Shown here: piece after piece, positions 6,145 to 14,922 of the stretch
Layout: every line of letters begins with the position of its first letter
How positions within the stretch are numbered: position 1 is the first letter of the stretch
Assembly: GCA_017437785.1 (NCBI GenBank)
Contig: JAFRXH010000031.1
Coordinates: 1 to 35,756 of the forward strand
DNA length: 35,756 bases
Reading direction: 5' to 3'
Source: Lachnospiraceae bacterium
GTDB taxonomy: Bacteria > Bacillota > Clostridia > Lachnospirales > Lachnospiraceae
Program-made: the position numbers and the translations under genes
The notes under the pieces: model-generated
The model's input: only the letters and a program-made list of their open reading frames with translations
Told to the model about the DNA's origin: nothing
Databases searched by the model: none

Positions 6145-8214
6145 TTGGAGAGACAGTTTAAGGAATATTTATTTCAAAAACATCTTCTTGTAAGTGAAGG
6201 ATCTGTTTTAGAGCCTCATTCATTTGAGACTCTTTTTGCATTGGCCAATCTGTTTAATATTTCCGTAAAGTCCGGTAAAGAACTGGCACAAAAGGATATG
6301 ATATCCCTGGCAGCCGATCAGCTGGGACAGAGAGTGCCGGATCCTTTTTATAAAGGGTTTCCGCAGAGTGTGCGTGAGCTTACAAAAGATCAGCTGCTTT
6401 TTGACCAGCTGGTCCACTATTCCGTGACTTATGGTTTCGGTAATTTTTCTGAAGCAGGGCATTCAGTGTTTGAACAGACATTTGAGAGAATGGCTTTTAA
6501 AGAAAATTGTGAGATAAGAGAGTTTGATATAATAAGCGAGGAAGAAGCGGTTAAGAAAATGGCCGGATATGTTGATGGCCTGCTTTCTTCAACGAGACCG
6601 ATAAATGACACTCAATTCGGACTGATACGGGATTTCATTACGATATACCGTTACAATATTAAAAACTGCAGTTCCAAAAATACGGCGGTACGTCTTATCA
6701 CCGAACTGCGAACTTTAAAATTTGCGCGCTTTCTTATGCTGTCGGACGTTATCAAATTGCTTGATATGGTCTTATACACCGGATACGGTCAGGAAGACCT
6801 GCGCAGCCTTAATCTGAAAAACAAAGACAGGAAGCTGATAAGTGCTGTGATAGACGAGCTTTTTGCGTATTCGCGCTGCGATATTGATACCTGTTATGAA
6901 AAGAAAGATATATGGTGCGGTCTGCTGCATCATATCCATTACCGTCCCAAGTGCGATAAGGCTAAGGAATTTGTTAAAGCCATGCGCAGTAAAGGGAACT
7001 TATCGGCATATTCGGCTTTCGAAAAAGCCATGAATGAAGGTGATATACGCGGAGCGGTAAAGACTCTTAAAGAGAAAAAAGGATCGGGAGCAGTGCTTCG
7101 CAATCTTAATTATATCGTAAGCCGTATCGTTAAGCCCGAGGATCTGAGCTTTGTACTGGAGTCGGTCGGCACAAAGAACAATATCATCCTTATGCAGCTG
7201 CTTTTGAATTATACAAAGGACAGGGAGATTGAAAGAAGTGCAGGCAGGAGTTTCCGTTTTATAAAACACGGTACCATGCGTATACATGATGAGACAGATG
7301 AAGAAATGTCACGCAGAAGATCGATGCTCAGCATGGGTCAGTATAAGGCCATATCTATATTCATGGATGAAAATCTACGTGCAAATCTTAAAGGGAAACT
7401 TGGCAGGGTCTATGTGGATGAGACTATGAAGAAGATCGCGCTTCCGCTTCAGGAGGCATCTTCGAACGGAGGCTACGGAGTGCTTTCCAAAGGATCGAGG
7501 ATCACCGTTCCCGCAGGAAAGAAGATACGTGCATTTACATATTGGGAAAAGGTTGACGATATAGATCTGTCTGTTATCGGTATGTCCGCAGACGGCCGGC
7601 AGACAGAGTTTTCATGGAGGACCATGGCCGATAAGCAATCCGATGTGATCACTTTCTCCGGAGATGAGACCAGCGGTTATAAAGGCGGATCGGAGTTCTT
7701 TGATATAGATATAGACAGATTTTTAAAAAAGTATCCGGACATCAGATATCTTGTTTTCTGCAACAATGTTTTTTCGGGAAGTAATTTTGACAAGTGTTTC
7801 TGCAAAGCGGGATTTATGATGCGTGATCTGATCGATTCGGGAGCGGTATACGAGCCAAAGACTGTCAATACCTCTTTTATCATTGATTGTCCGTCTACTT
7901 TCGCTTATCTCTTTGCACTGGATCTTATCAACAGGGAGATGATCTGGCTGAATGTGAGCAGGGCAGGTAATACAACGGTAGCCGGTGAGAGCAGACTTCT
8001 TTTCCTGATGGATTATTTTGATACCGTTAAAGTACTTAATGTCTACCGATTCTTTGAGATGATGGCTAGCGAGATGACGGATGATCCGTCTGCAGCCGAT
8101 ATCATTGTATCCGACAGGCCGGAGTTTATGGATGTAAACGGAAATGTATACGGTTCAAAAGAGCTGATACGCAGTTACGATCACGAAAGACTTCTTAAAC
8201 TGATGAACAGCTGA
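6145..8214 (+). CDS. Large helical protein with C-terminal TerD-like domain
   Basis: The start is taken as TTG 6145 (LERQFKEYLF) because CGGAGGA lies just before it. The in-frame ATG at 6028 would run through two structured RNAs. The product is 689 residues, cytoplasmic, without signal or membrane segments. Residues 1-415 are alpha-helical and repeat-like (for example SDVIKLLDMVLYTGYG and GAVLRNLNYIVSR). Residues about 420-457 (LGRVYVDETMKKIALPLQEA, then GVLSKGSRITVP) are the connector I associate with large TerD-fusion proteins. Residues about 458-590 resemble a TerD domain: IRAFTYWEKVDDIDLSVIG, ITFSGDETSG, FFDIDIDRFLKKYPDIRYLV. TerD domains often bind calcium and occur in stress and RNA/DNA-conflict systems. 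I see no vWA/MIDAS motif, so this is not a standard Ro60. Its position behind Y-like RNAs suggests it is their protein partner. Confidence 0.7.
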   Translation: MERQFKEYLFQKHLLVSEGSVLEPHSFETLFALANLFNISVKSGKELAQKDMISLAADQLGQRVPDPFYKGFPQSVRELTKDQLLFDQLVHYSVTYGFGNFSEAGHSVFEQTFERMAFKENCEIREFDIISEEEAVKKMAGYVDGLLSSTRPINDTQFGLIRDFITIYRYNIKNCSSKNTAVRLITELRTLKFARFLMLSDVIKLLDMVLYTGYGQEDLRSLNLKNKDRKLISAVIDELFAYSRCDIDTCYEKKDIWCGLLHHIHYRPKCDKAKEFVKAMRSKGNLSAYSAFEKAMNEGDIRGAVKTLKEKKGSGAVLRNLNYIVSRIVKPEDLSFVLESVGTKNNIILMQLLLNYTKDREIERSAGRSFRFIKHGTMRIHDETDEEMSRRRSMLSMGQYKAISIFMDENLRANLKGKLGRVYVDETMKKIALPLQEASSNGGYGVLSKGSRITVPAGKKIRAFTYWEKVDDIDLSVIGMSADGRQTEFSWRTMADKQSDVITFSGDETSGYKGGSEFFDIDIDRFLKKYPDIRYLVFCNNVFSGSNFDKCFCKAGFMMRDLIDSGAVYEPKTVNTSFIIDCPSTFAYLFALDLINREMIWLNVSRAGNTTVAGESRLLFLMDYFDTVKVLNVYRFFEMMASEMTDDPSAADIIVSDRPEFMDVNGNVYGSKELIRSYDHERLLKLMNS

Positions 8215-8235
8215 TAAGCTAAAGACAGCGAAAAA

Positions 8236-8279
8236 AAAGGGGATGGTCTTATGGGAGCATATGACCATCCCCTTTCTGT
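8236..8279. terminator. Bidirectional terminator between convergent genes
   Basis: AAAGGGGATGGTC (8236-8248) pairs perfectly with GACCATCCCCTTT (8263-8275) around a 14-base loop. The plus strand continues into TTTCTGTTTT. On the minus strand the stem is followed by eight T residues (complement of 8231-8238). It serves both the TerD-fusion gene and the minus-strand hydrolase. Confidence 0.92.
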
Positions 8280-8296
8280 TTTGTATACGCAATGTT

Positions 8297-9718
8297 TTAA
8301 GGTACTATGCTTACAGGCTCGTAGCGGATCCGGAGTGTGGGCATCTTAGTCATGGCAGCGTAGTAGTTAACGTCCCAGTCATCACGCCCGTCGTCTGTAT
8401 TTACACCTTCCGAAGGTGTAGCAAAGAATTTAAGATCAAGATCGGTGGGGCCGCTAAGCGGTTTATCAAAAAACGCTTCCATCAGATCTACGCATTTGGT
8501 TCCCGGAGCCTTATAAAACCAGCGCCCGTTCAGTTCCATCATAAGGCTTAAATCTTCTTCAAAATAAATCTCGCAGAATTCCGGATTGGCTTCAAAGTGT
8601 ATATCAAGAGCCAGACCTTCGGAATCTTCTGCGCCGCCCCAGCGGAATTTAAAAGGCAGCTGTGTTTCACCGTCTTTTATGACAGGTATCTGGTAGTAGG
8701 GATCGGCCATTATCTCTTTATAATCCTTAAGTATGGGCTGCGCGATCCCGGCGTTTTTATTATTGGGGTCTTCTATCTCAAGTCCCAGACGGCCGCGGTC
8801 GCGGAACTGATAGAAGGTTATTGAATCAAACCAGTCGGCTTTATCATTTTTTATATGCTCCAGAAAACGCTTAAGTGTCTCACCCTGATGCAGGGGACCC
8901 GTAACATCTCCGTCTGCGTTTAATTCTCCCGATATCATGGGCTTGTTCTGGCCTGTTATCTTACGAAGACGCAGGGATGTGTTTTTAAAGTCATTGTATG
9001 TTTTTTCGGTGGGCGTAAATGTATGCCTGCCGCCGTCATCTTTTTCGGCGATATCATAGGGCCAGCCGTAATGCAATGCAAGATAACGGTCGGCGCTCCA
9101 TATATCGGCGGCCTTGTATGCCTCTATCAGATCTTCCTCACGTTCCACGCTTTTATCTTCGGATTCAGCGAAGCCTGCGCAGAGTATGGTCTTAACATTG
9201 GGGGCTTCTTCTTTTATGATCGAATTAAAGCGTACAAAGAAATCGCCTATCTCTTTAAAGCTGAATCTTTTATTGTGAGTGAACCAGTTGCCGGTGCATT
9301 CATGATTGATGCGAAGGCGCATACGCCCGTAAGGCTTAAGCTGCTTAGCGAAACTGCGCAGGGTATCATCGTCCAGTGAGCAGTCGATGGTGATGGTAAG
9401 AGTTACATCCTGACCGTGACGGCGTATATCCTTCATGTACTTAAAGGGTTCGTCGTTAACGCCGAAGGGGAAGTAATCATCGTAGGGATAGTCCCACGCA
9501 AAGGAAACCTCCATATCTTTGCAGGCCTCTGAGATACGTGCGGGCCACTCTTTGTCCTTGGGATAATAGGTATACATCAGATTGATGTTTCTGTGGGGAC
9601 GGCCCAAAAGGTGCAGTATGTAGTCCTGATCCACATATTCGCCGCGCTCGCTTCCGTCTGACAGATCCAGAGCCAGCGGAGCTTTTCCTAAATGTATAGC
9701 ATGCAGGGTTTCGCTCAT
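8297..9718 (-). CDS. Putative GH26-like TIM-barrel glycoside hydrolase
   Basis: The 473-residue protein has no signal peptide, so it probably acts on imported oligosaccharides in the cytoplasm. The segment RLRINHECTGNWF places a Glu (E140) in the position of the acid/base of clan GH-A enzymes, similar to HEMNGxWF of GH26 mannanases. The likely nucleophile is Glu265 in KPMISGELNADG. Residues about 345-473 appear to be a beta-rich C-terminal domain. The family assignment rests on these two motifs only; another GH-A family or an unclassified relative is possible. The start ATG (9716-9718) has AAAGGAG upstream, and a promoter lies at 9753-9781. The gene diverges from the SAP/SNF2 operon and ends at the shared terminator. 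Confidence 0.65.
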   Translation of the reverse strand: MSETLHAIHLGKAPLALDLSDGSERGEYVDQDYILHLLGRPHRNINLMYTYYPKDKEWPARISEACKDMEVSFAWDYPYDDYFPFGVNDEPFKYMKDIRRHGQDVTLTITIDCSLDDDTLRSFAKQLKPYGRMRLRINHECTGNWFTHNKRFSFKEIGDFFVRFNSIIKEEAPNVKTILCAGFAESEDKSVEREEDLIEAYKAADIWSADRYLALHYGWPYDIAEKDDGGRHTFTPTEKTYNDFKNTSLRLRKITGQNKPMISGELNADGDVTGPLHQGETLKRFLEHIKNDKADWFDSITFYQFRDRGRLGLEIEDPNNKNAGIAQPILKDYKEIMADPYYQIPVIKDGETQLPFKFRWGGAEDSEGLALDIHFEANPEFCEIYFEEDLSLMMELNGRWFYKAPGTKCVDLMEAFFDKPLSGPTDLDLKFFATPSEGVNTDDGRDDWDVNYYAAMTKMPTLRIRYEPVSIVP

Positions 9719-9752
9719 TTCAGTCTCCTTTCAGATATATACTTTGTCTGCT

Positions 9753-9781
9753 ATTATAGCGTACAAGCGTAGATCATACAA
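9753..9781 (-). promoter_or_regulatory. Promoter of the minus-strand GH26-like gene
   Basis: On the minus strand, TTGTAT (complement of 9776-9781) and TATAAT (complement of 9753-9758) are spaced 17 bp, about 30 bases before the ribosome site. Confidence 0.7.
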
Positions 9782-9790
9782 TGGTTTTTA

Positions 9791-9819
9791 TTGTCACGAT
9801 ATTTGCCGGATGATATAAT
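9791..9819 (+). promoter_or_regulatory. Promoter of the SAP-like/SNF2 operon
   Basis: TTGTCA (9791-9796) and TATAAT (9814-9819) with a 17-bp spacer. It rules out an upstream TTG at 9791 as the translation start, because that codon is the -35 box itself. Confidence 0.85.
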
Positions 9820-9880
9820 TAAACGATATGTTTTCCGGAAGCAGTCCGGCAGGAAACGCTATATTCTGAAAGGATGTTTT

Positions 9881-11530
9881 ATGCGGCAGAAAGATAAAAA
9901 GAAAGAAAAGATAATGGCGTTCAATATCATCGTGGCCAGGAGTAATCCCCTGGTGATGAGAAAGCTTAATATACGTTCTTCATATACCGTAAAGGAATTT
10001 TGCGATGCTGTCTGTATAGCCCTTGGGATAGCTCCCGTGGACGCAGAACTGAATGTGGAGGGCTCCCCCGGTGATAAGCTGGATAAGCTTTTTTCGGAAA
10101 ATGACAGGATAGAGCTGATATTGCCAAAGAGTGAAGGTAAAAATACAAAAGCGCATCTGGATATTTACGTGGACAGGACAGAAGCTGACGAAGATATACC
10201 TGAGGATACCGATGTACCTTTTGTGTCAACATACACTCATATGAACCTTCCTGCCGATATGTGGGATGTGAGGGATATAAACAATATCCTGCTCGATCTG
10301 GAAGCCGGAGCCGGTGCTGTTCAAACCGGCAATATGCAGTTTTATGCAAAGGACCTTGAGTATGTTCAGAAGAAAACGATCAATGCACTCCGCAGACGCT
10401 TTGCACCGGAGACCGCAGAGAAAGAGGTCAATAATGCCATAAAGCTTCCGATGAGACAGCTTATCGGACATAATAAACTGGACGTGCTTAAGGATATATG
10501 CGAGAAAAATCATATATATCTTTATGCCGGTACGCGCAAGGCTGAGGTGGTGGAACGGATATGCTATTCGTTTGACAGGGACAGGCTCTCTGATCTGATC
10601 AGGGATATGAATATATTTGAGTATCTGTGTTTCAGGGATTACCTTCTGGATGAGAGTGATACAAGATATGACAATACCGTCGAAGAGGAACTTGCAAGGC
10701 TTTATGATAAGGGGCTTATCACTTATATTCCTCAAAAAGGCTATTGCATAGCGGCGGAACTGGCAGAGATATTTGAGGGATCATTTTCGACGCCAAAAGA
10801 AGAAAAGCTTATAAAGGATAAATATATCCGTACTGCTTCGGCGGTGTGCGGATCGCTGTACGGGGTATTTGACAGGGAGATGTTTGATGCGGTCCTTGAC
10901 GGTCTTAAGGCGGATATGCTGACGGATGAAGAAAGAAAGCGTGCTTTTGCCGAGCTCGGTATTAGAGGAGATATCAATAATCTTACGAGGATGGATAATG
11001 AACGATACTGCTGTAACGACAGTAAGCTTAAACAGAGTGTCATCGAAAGGGTGATCGCAAGAAGGAACGGTTCAAAGCAGATATTCATACCGGATAAGGA
11101 GTTTATAAAAAAACTGATCAAAACCGGGCCTGAGCTTGGTAAAAAGAGCAGGGAAAGCCTTGCCCTGCTGATCACAAAGCACAGATATTATCATTATTAC
11201 GGAGAGATGAATACCAGGGATATACTTAAAGCCGTGGCGCGCAGCATTCACTGGGGAGAAAGTACGGAGGATACGGTAAAGATTGTTGAGGACAGTCTGT
11301 ACAGGCATCTTCAATGGCAGAGCAGGAGTACTGTAAATGATGTGAAGCTGCAGATAACAAAGATAGTGGAGACTGAAGAGAAGAACATCCCTTTGGTGGG
11401 ACTTAACGGTTTTTCTCTTAACAACTGTCCTAAGGAAATGAAAGAGTATTATCTGATGCTTAAGGAGAAGCAGGAAGCCGAGATGCAGGCGCGCATAAGA
11501 AAAGCTGCTGCTTTGAAAAAGAGGTATTGA
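9881..11530 (+). CDS. Uncharacterised protein with SAP-like segment, partner of SNF2 helicase
   Basis: The start is ATG 9881 (MRQKDKKKEK), preceded by AAAGGA at proper spacing and downstream of the promoter. The product is 549 residues and cytoplasmic. Residues about 14-80 (FNIIVARSNPLVMRKLNIR, YTVKEFCDAVCIALGI, NDRIELILPKS) look like a small alpha/beta domain, possibly related to pRiA4b ORF-3-type folds. Residues about 197-227 (HNKLDVLKDICEKNHIYLYA, then GTRKAEVVERI) match the helix-extension-helix of SAP-like nucleic-acid-binding domains. The rest is helical and ends in a basic, coiled segment. Its stop overlaps or nearly touches the helicase start, so the two are translationally coupled. 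A nucleic-acid-linked role with the helicase is an inference. Confidence 0.7.
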   Translation: MRQKDKKKEKIMAFNIIVARSNPLVMRKLNIRSSYTVKEFCDAVCIALGIAPVDAELNVEGSPGDKLDKLFSENDRIELILPKSEGKNTKAHLDIYVDRTEADEDIPEDTDVPFVSTYTHMNLPADMWDVRDINNILLDLEAGAGAVQTGNMQFYAKDLEYVQKKTINALRRRFAPETAEKEVNNAIKLPMRQLIGHNKLDVLKDICEKNHIYLYAGTRKAEVVERICYSFDRDRLSDLIRDMNIFEYLCFRDYLLDESDTRYDNTVEEELARLYDKGLITYIPQKGYCIAAELAEIFEGSFSTPKEEKLIKDKYIRTASAVCGSLYGVFDREMFDAVLDGLKADMLTDEERKRAFAELGIRGDINNLTRMDNERYCCNDSKLKQSVIERVIARRNGSKQIFIPDKEFIKKLIKTGPELGKKSRESLALLITKHRYYHYYGEMNTRDILKAVARSIHWGESTEDTVKIVEDSLYRHLQWQSRSTVNDVKLQITKIVETEEKNIPLVGLNGFSLNNCPKEMKEYYLMLKEKQEAEMQARIRKAAALKKRY

Positions 11531-11532
11531 AA

Positions 11533-14500
11533 GTGGAATTAAGGGATTATTTCAGAGCTTTTACCGATGATGAGCTGGTCAGGGGGGCCGAGCTGTATTA
11601 TGCCGGTGATATTTCCGATATAAGCATTCATACGGATGCATTGCTTAAAAAGGCGGACTGCGTCGAGGTGAAAGGCAGCTGGACGGACAGCTCTTATAAA
11701 ACCGACGGCAGTAAGAGCTCCGAGGAAAGACATTCTTATATAAAGATAAATACTGCTGTGAATATACCGTGCAGCTTAAGATGCAGCTGTGATGAGTTTA
11801 GTGCCAATCTGTACGGCTGCGCACATCTTGCGGCACTGCTCACAGCATATATGGCAGAGGTAAACGGTGAAGATGTTTTTTACGGATCGCGTCTGGAAAG
11901 CATGTTAAAGAGCGTGGCAAATGTTTCGGATCCGTTTGCGCCAGGGGTGCTCAGACGGACTGATGACCGTCTGCTTTCGATCCTTAACGATACGGAAGAT
12001 ATGGCACTTCCGCAGTGGAATAATGACAGGGCGGTAAGGGCAAAGAACGGTCTCTGCAGCGTGGAATGCGCTCTTACGGTGATGGATAAAGAGCGTGTTT
12101 TATTGGACATTAAAGTGGGATCAGGCAGAAAGTACCTTGTAAAGAATATAATGGAGTTCATGGAAGCTTATAAGTATGAAAGAGCTTATTCCATAGGAAA
12201 AGAAGAAATTACACTATCACCGGCCATGTTTGACAGCTACAGCAGAAGTCTGATCGACCATCTTTTGTGTGCAGTCTATTCGGATGATGAGGGTGCGGGC
12301 GGAGTCAGGGTATTCAAAAGCCGTAACCCCAGAGATGAGAGATATCTGATCTTTTACGGGCAGCAGCTTGACGCTCTTATGGAGATACTGGATGCGCATA
12401 GTGTGACGCTTAACGAAGTAGGTGGCGCGGAGGTACGTCTTAAAAGAAAAGGCTTAAAGGGTATACTTAAAAAGAAAGCATACGGTGCCTCGCTGTCGGT
12501 CGAACCCCTTGAGCCCATTGCCGTGACGGGAGCATGGATGTATCTGGGGGATGAGCAGGGGATATTCAGGATAGGGATCGCTTCGCCGCAGCAGCTTAGG
12601 GAAGCAAGGGCTCTTACCGGCATGGGCGAAGGAATGTATATAAGGGAGTCGGATATAGGCAGGGTGCTTAACAGATTATCACCCTTTTTCAGGGATTACG
12701 GTGAGCTTGTCTGTAAGGGACTCGAGGCAGAGGCTTATGAGAAGGAAAAACCGGAATTTGAGTTCCGTCTGGATTATTCGTCCCATGAACTGTCATGTGA
12801 GCCTTATGCGGTGTATCCCGTGCAGGATTTTAAATGCCATCTTTTTGATGATACTTCGGACCGGGCAAGAAGGAACGGTGCGGGTGAGGCGGCTGCAGCA
12901 GAGTATCTCACCGAGCTTTTTGACAGGATGGATGAAAAAAGCTTTATATTGTATTCGAAGCTTGATGAAGAACAGCTTTTTGATTTCATGAAGGATAATC
13001 TGCCGGCACTTGAAAAGCTTGGCAGCGTGTATTCTACTGAAGCAATTAAAAAGCGCCGCGTACGCTTCCTGCCAAAGATCAAGGCTAGTATAAAACTTGA
13101 GAATGGCGGTCTGCTAATGTCGGTCAGCAGTGATGATATTTCAGACGATGAGATGTTCGAGATCCTGCATGCGTATAAGAGGAAGAAAAAGTACTACCGC
13201 CTTAAGAGCGGTGAGTTCTTATCCCTGCAGGATCAGGAAGACAGGATCTGGGAAACCGTATCCGAGCTCTTTGATAATTACGGGGATAAAGATCCCGAAA
13301 AGATAAAGATACCTCTATACAGGGCTCTGTATCTGCAGGAGTCAATGGAAAAGAGGGATGATGTTTATTTCGAAAGCTCGGCAGAATATGTGAGCCTTTT
13401 AGAAAAGATGGATCCGGAATGTTATAAGGATCTTAAAGCGCCGAAGAGTCTTGCAAAGATAATAAGACCTTATCAGCTGGAAGGTTACCGCTGGATAAAG
13501 CTTCTTAAGGGCTGCGGCTTCGGCGGGATCCTCGCTGATGATATGGGACTTGGAAAAACACTGCAGGTTCTTTCTTTCCTATTGTCGGAAAAGGCTGAGG
13601 GCAAAAGCGGTGATGAGCTGAGGACCATTGTTATCTGCCCTGCATCCTTAGTCTATAACTGGAAGAGAGAGATAGAGACATATACCAAAGAACTGAATGT
13701 GGCAATGATAACCGGAACCGCACAGGAGAGGGCGGAATTGATAAGCTCATCATCGCAGGCTGATATATGGGTGACATCCTACGATCTGTTAAAGCGTGAT
13801 ATTGCCAGATATGAAGGGATCGTATTTGCAAACGAAGTGATAGACGAGGCGCAGTATATCAAGAATCAGAATACACAGGCATCCCAGTCCGTACGCCTTG
13901 TTAACAGCTCCTTCCGTCTGGCGCTCACCGGTACTCCCATAGAGAATCATCTTGGAGAACTCTGGAGCATCATGGATTATCTGATGCCGGGATTTTTGTA
14001 TAATTATACGGGATTCCAGAAGACATACGAGCTCCCCATCGTTACGGACAATGATGAAAAAATGCGGGAGCGCCTGCGGCGTATGGTACATCCGTTCATC
14101 CTGAGGCGGATGAAAAAGCAGGTGCTTAAGGAACTTCCGGATAAAATGGAAGAGACGATATATGTAAGTCTTGATCAGGATCAGAAGAAGCTGTATACAG
14201 CCAATGTCAAAAAACTCAAAGATGAGCTGAACGCAGTGAGCAGCAAGGAGTTTAAGAGCGGAAAGATGCAGTTTCTGGCACAGCTCACTCTGTTACGCGA
14301 ACTATGCTGCGATCCGACCCTGCTTTATGAGGATTATAAGGGAAGCAGTGCCAAGCTTGAGGCCTGCCTTGAACTTATCAGGCAGAGTATAGACGGCGGG
14401 CATAAACTGCTTTTGTTTTCGCAGTTTACATCCATGCTTGATATTATCTGCCAAAAGCTTGATAATGAAGGTATAGCATTTCACAGGATAGATGGCGGTG

Positions 14501-14856
14501 TGAGTAAGGAAAAGCGCATGCAGATGGTTGATTCCTTTGCAAATGATGATGTGCCGGTATTCTGTATATCCTTAAAGGCGGGCGGAACCGGACTTAATCT
14601 TACGGCAGCGGATATAGTGATACACTACGATCCATGGTGGAACCAGGCGGCCCAGGATCAGGCGACCGACCGTACGCACCGTATAGGACAGACCAAAACG
14701 GTGAACGTATACGAACTGATAGCGCAGGATACGATCGAGGAGAGGATACAGAAGATAAAGGAAAGTAAATTAAAACTGGCGGATGATATCCTTTCCGGAG
14801 GAGAGATAAGTTCGGCAGGTTTTGACAAGGAAGAGATGCTTAAACTTTTATCATAA
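11533..14856 (+). CDS. SWIM zinc-finger SNF2-family helicase/ATPase
   Basis: This is a Swi2/Snf2 ATPase that should translocate on double-stranded nucleic acid. GTG 11533 is preferred as start: AAGAGG (11519-11524) is 8 bases away, while the in-frame TTG 11527 is only 2 bases from it. The SWIM finger is C84-x-C86-x9-C96-x-H98 (CSCDEF...GCAH). A long unassigned middle (about 100-640) follows. The SNF2 core has Walker A ADDMGLGKT (about 668-676), motif II in VIDEAQYIKNQ (DEAQ instead of DEAH), motif III LTGTPIENHLGELWS and LRRMKKQVLKELP. The helicase C domain has LLFSQFTSMLDII, KAGGTGLNLTAA and TDRTHRIGQ. Overall 1,108 residues, usual for bacterial SWIM-SNF2 proteins. Their cellular role is not established. 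Confidence 0.93.
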   Translation: MELRDYFRAFTDDELVRGAELYYAGDISDISIHTDALLKKADCVEVKGSWTDSSYKTDGSKSSEERHSYIKINTAVNIPCSLRCSCDEFSANLYGCAHLAALLTAYMAEVNGEDVFYGSRLESMLKSVANVSDPFAPGVLRRTDDRLLSILNDTEDMALPQWNNDRAVRAKNGLCSVECALTVMDKERVLLDIKVGSGRKYLVKNIMEFMEAYKYERAYSIGKEEITLSPAMFDSYSRSLIDHLLCAVYSDDEGAGGVRVFKSRNPRDERYLIFYGQQLDALMEILDAHSVTLNEVGGAEVRLKRKGLKGILKKKAYGASLSVEPLEPIAVTGAWMYLGDEQGIFRIGIASPQQLREARALTGMGEGMYIRESDIGRVLNRLSPFFRDYGELVCKGLEAEAYEKEKPEFEFRLDYSSHELSCEPYAVYPVQDFKCHLFDDTSDRARRNGAGEAAAAEYLTELFDRMDEKSFILYSKLDEEQLFDFMKDNLPALEKLGSVYSTEAIKKRRVRFLPKIKASIKLENGGLLMSVSSDDISDDEMFEILHAYKRKKKYYRLKSGEFLSLQDQEDRIWETVSELFDNYGDKDPEKIKIPLYRALYLQESMEKRDDVYFESSAEYVSLLEKMDPECYKDLKAPKSLAKIIRPYQLEGYRWIKLLKGCGFGGILADDMGLGKTLQVLSFLLSEKAEGKSGDELRTIVICPASLVYNWKREIETYTKELNVAMITGTAQERAELISSSSQADIWVTSYDLLKRDIARYEGIVFANEVIDEAQYIKNQNTQASQSVRLVNSSFRLALTGTPIENHLGELWSIMDYLMPGFLYNYTGFQKTYELPIVTDNDEKMRERLRRMVHPFILRRMKKQVLKELPDKMEETIYVSLDQDQKKLYTANVKKLKDELNAVSSKEFKSGKMQFLAQLTLLRELCCDPTLLYEDYKGSSAKLEACLELIRQSIDGGHKLLLFSQFTSMLDIICQKLDNEGIAFHRIDGGVSKEKRMQMVDSFANDDVPVFCISLKAGGTGLNLTAADIVIHYDPWWNQAAQDQATDRTHRIGQTKTVNVYELIAQDTIEERIQKIKESKLKLADDILSGGEISSAGFDKEEMLKLLS

Positions 14857-14922
14857 TGAAACAGATATGCCGCCGGACGGATGCGGACGGCAGCATGTAT
14901 AGTTTATTATAGGAGAAGAATG

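Noticed and set aside
14857-14922. Terminator after the SNF2 gene
   Set aside because: TGCCG/CGGCA can pair with mismatches but no T-run follows, so it is not a convincing terminator.
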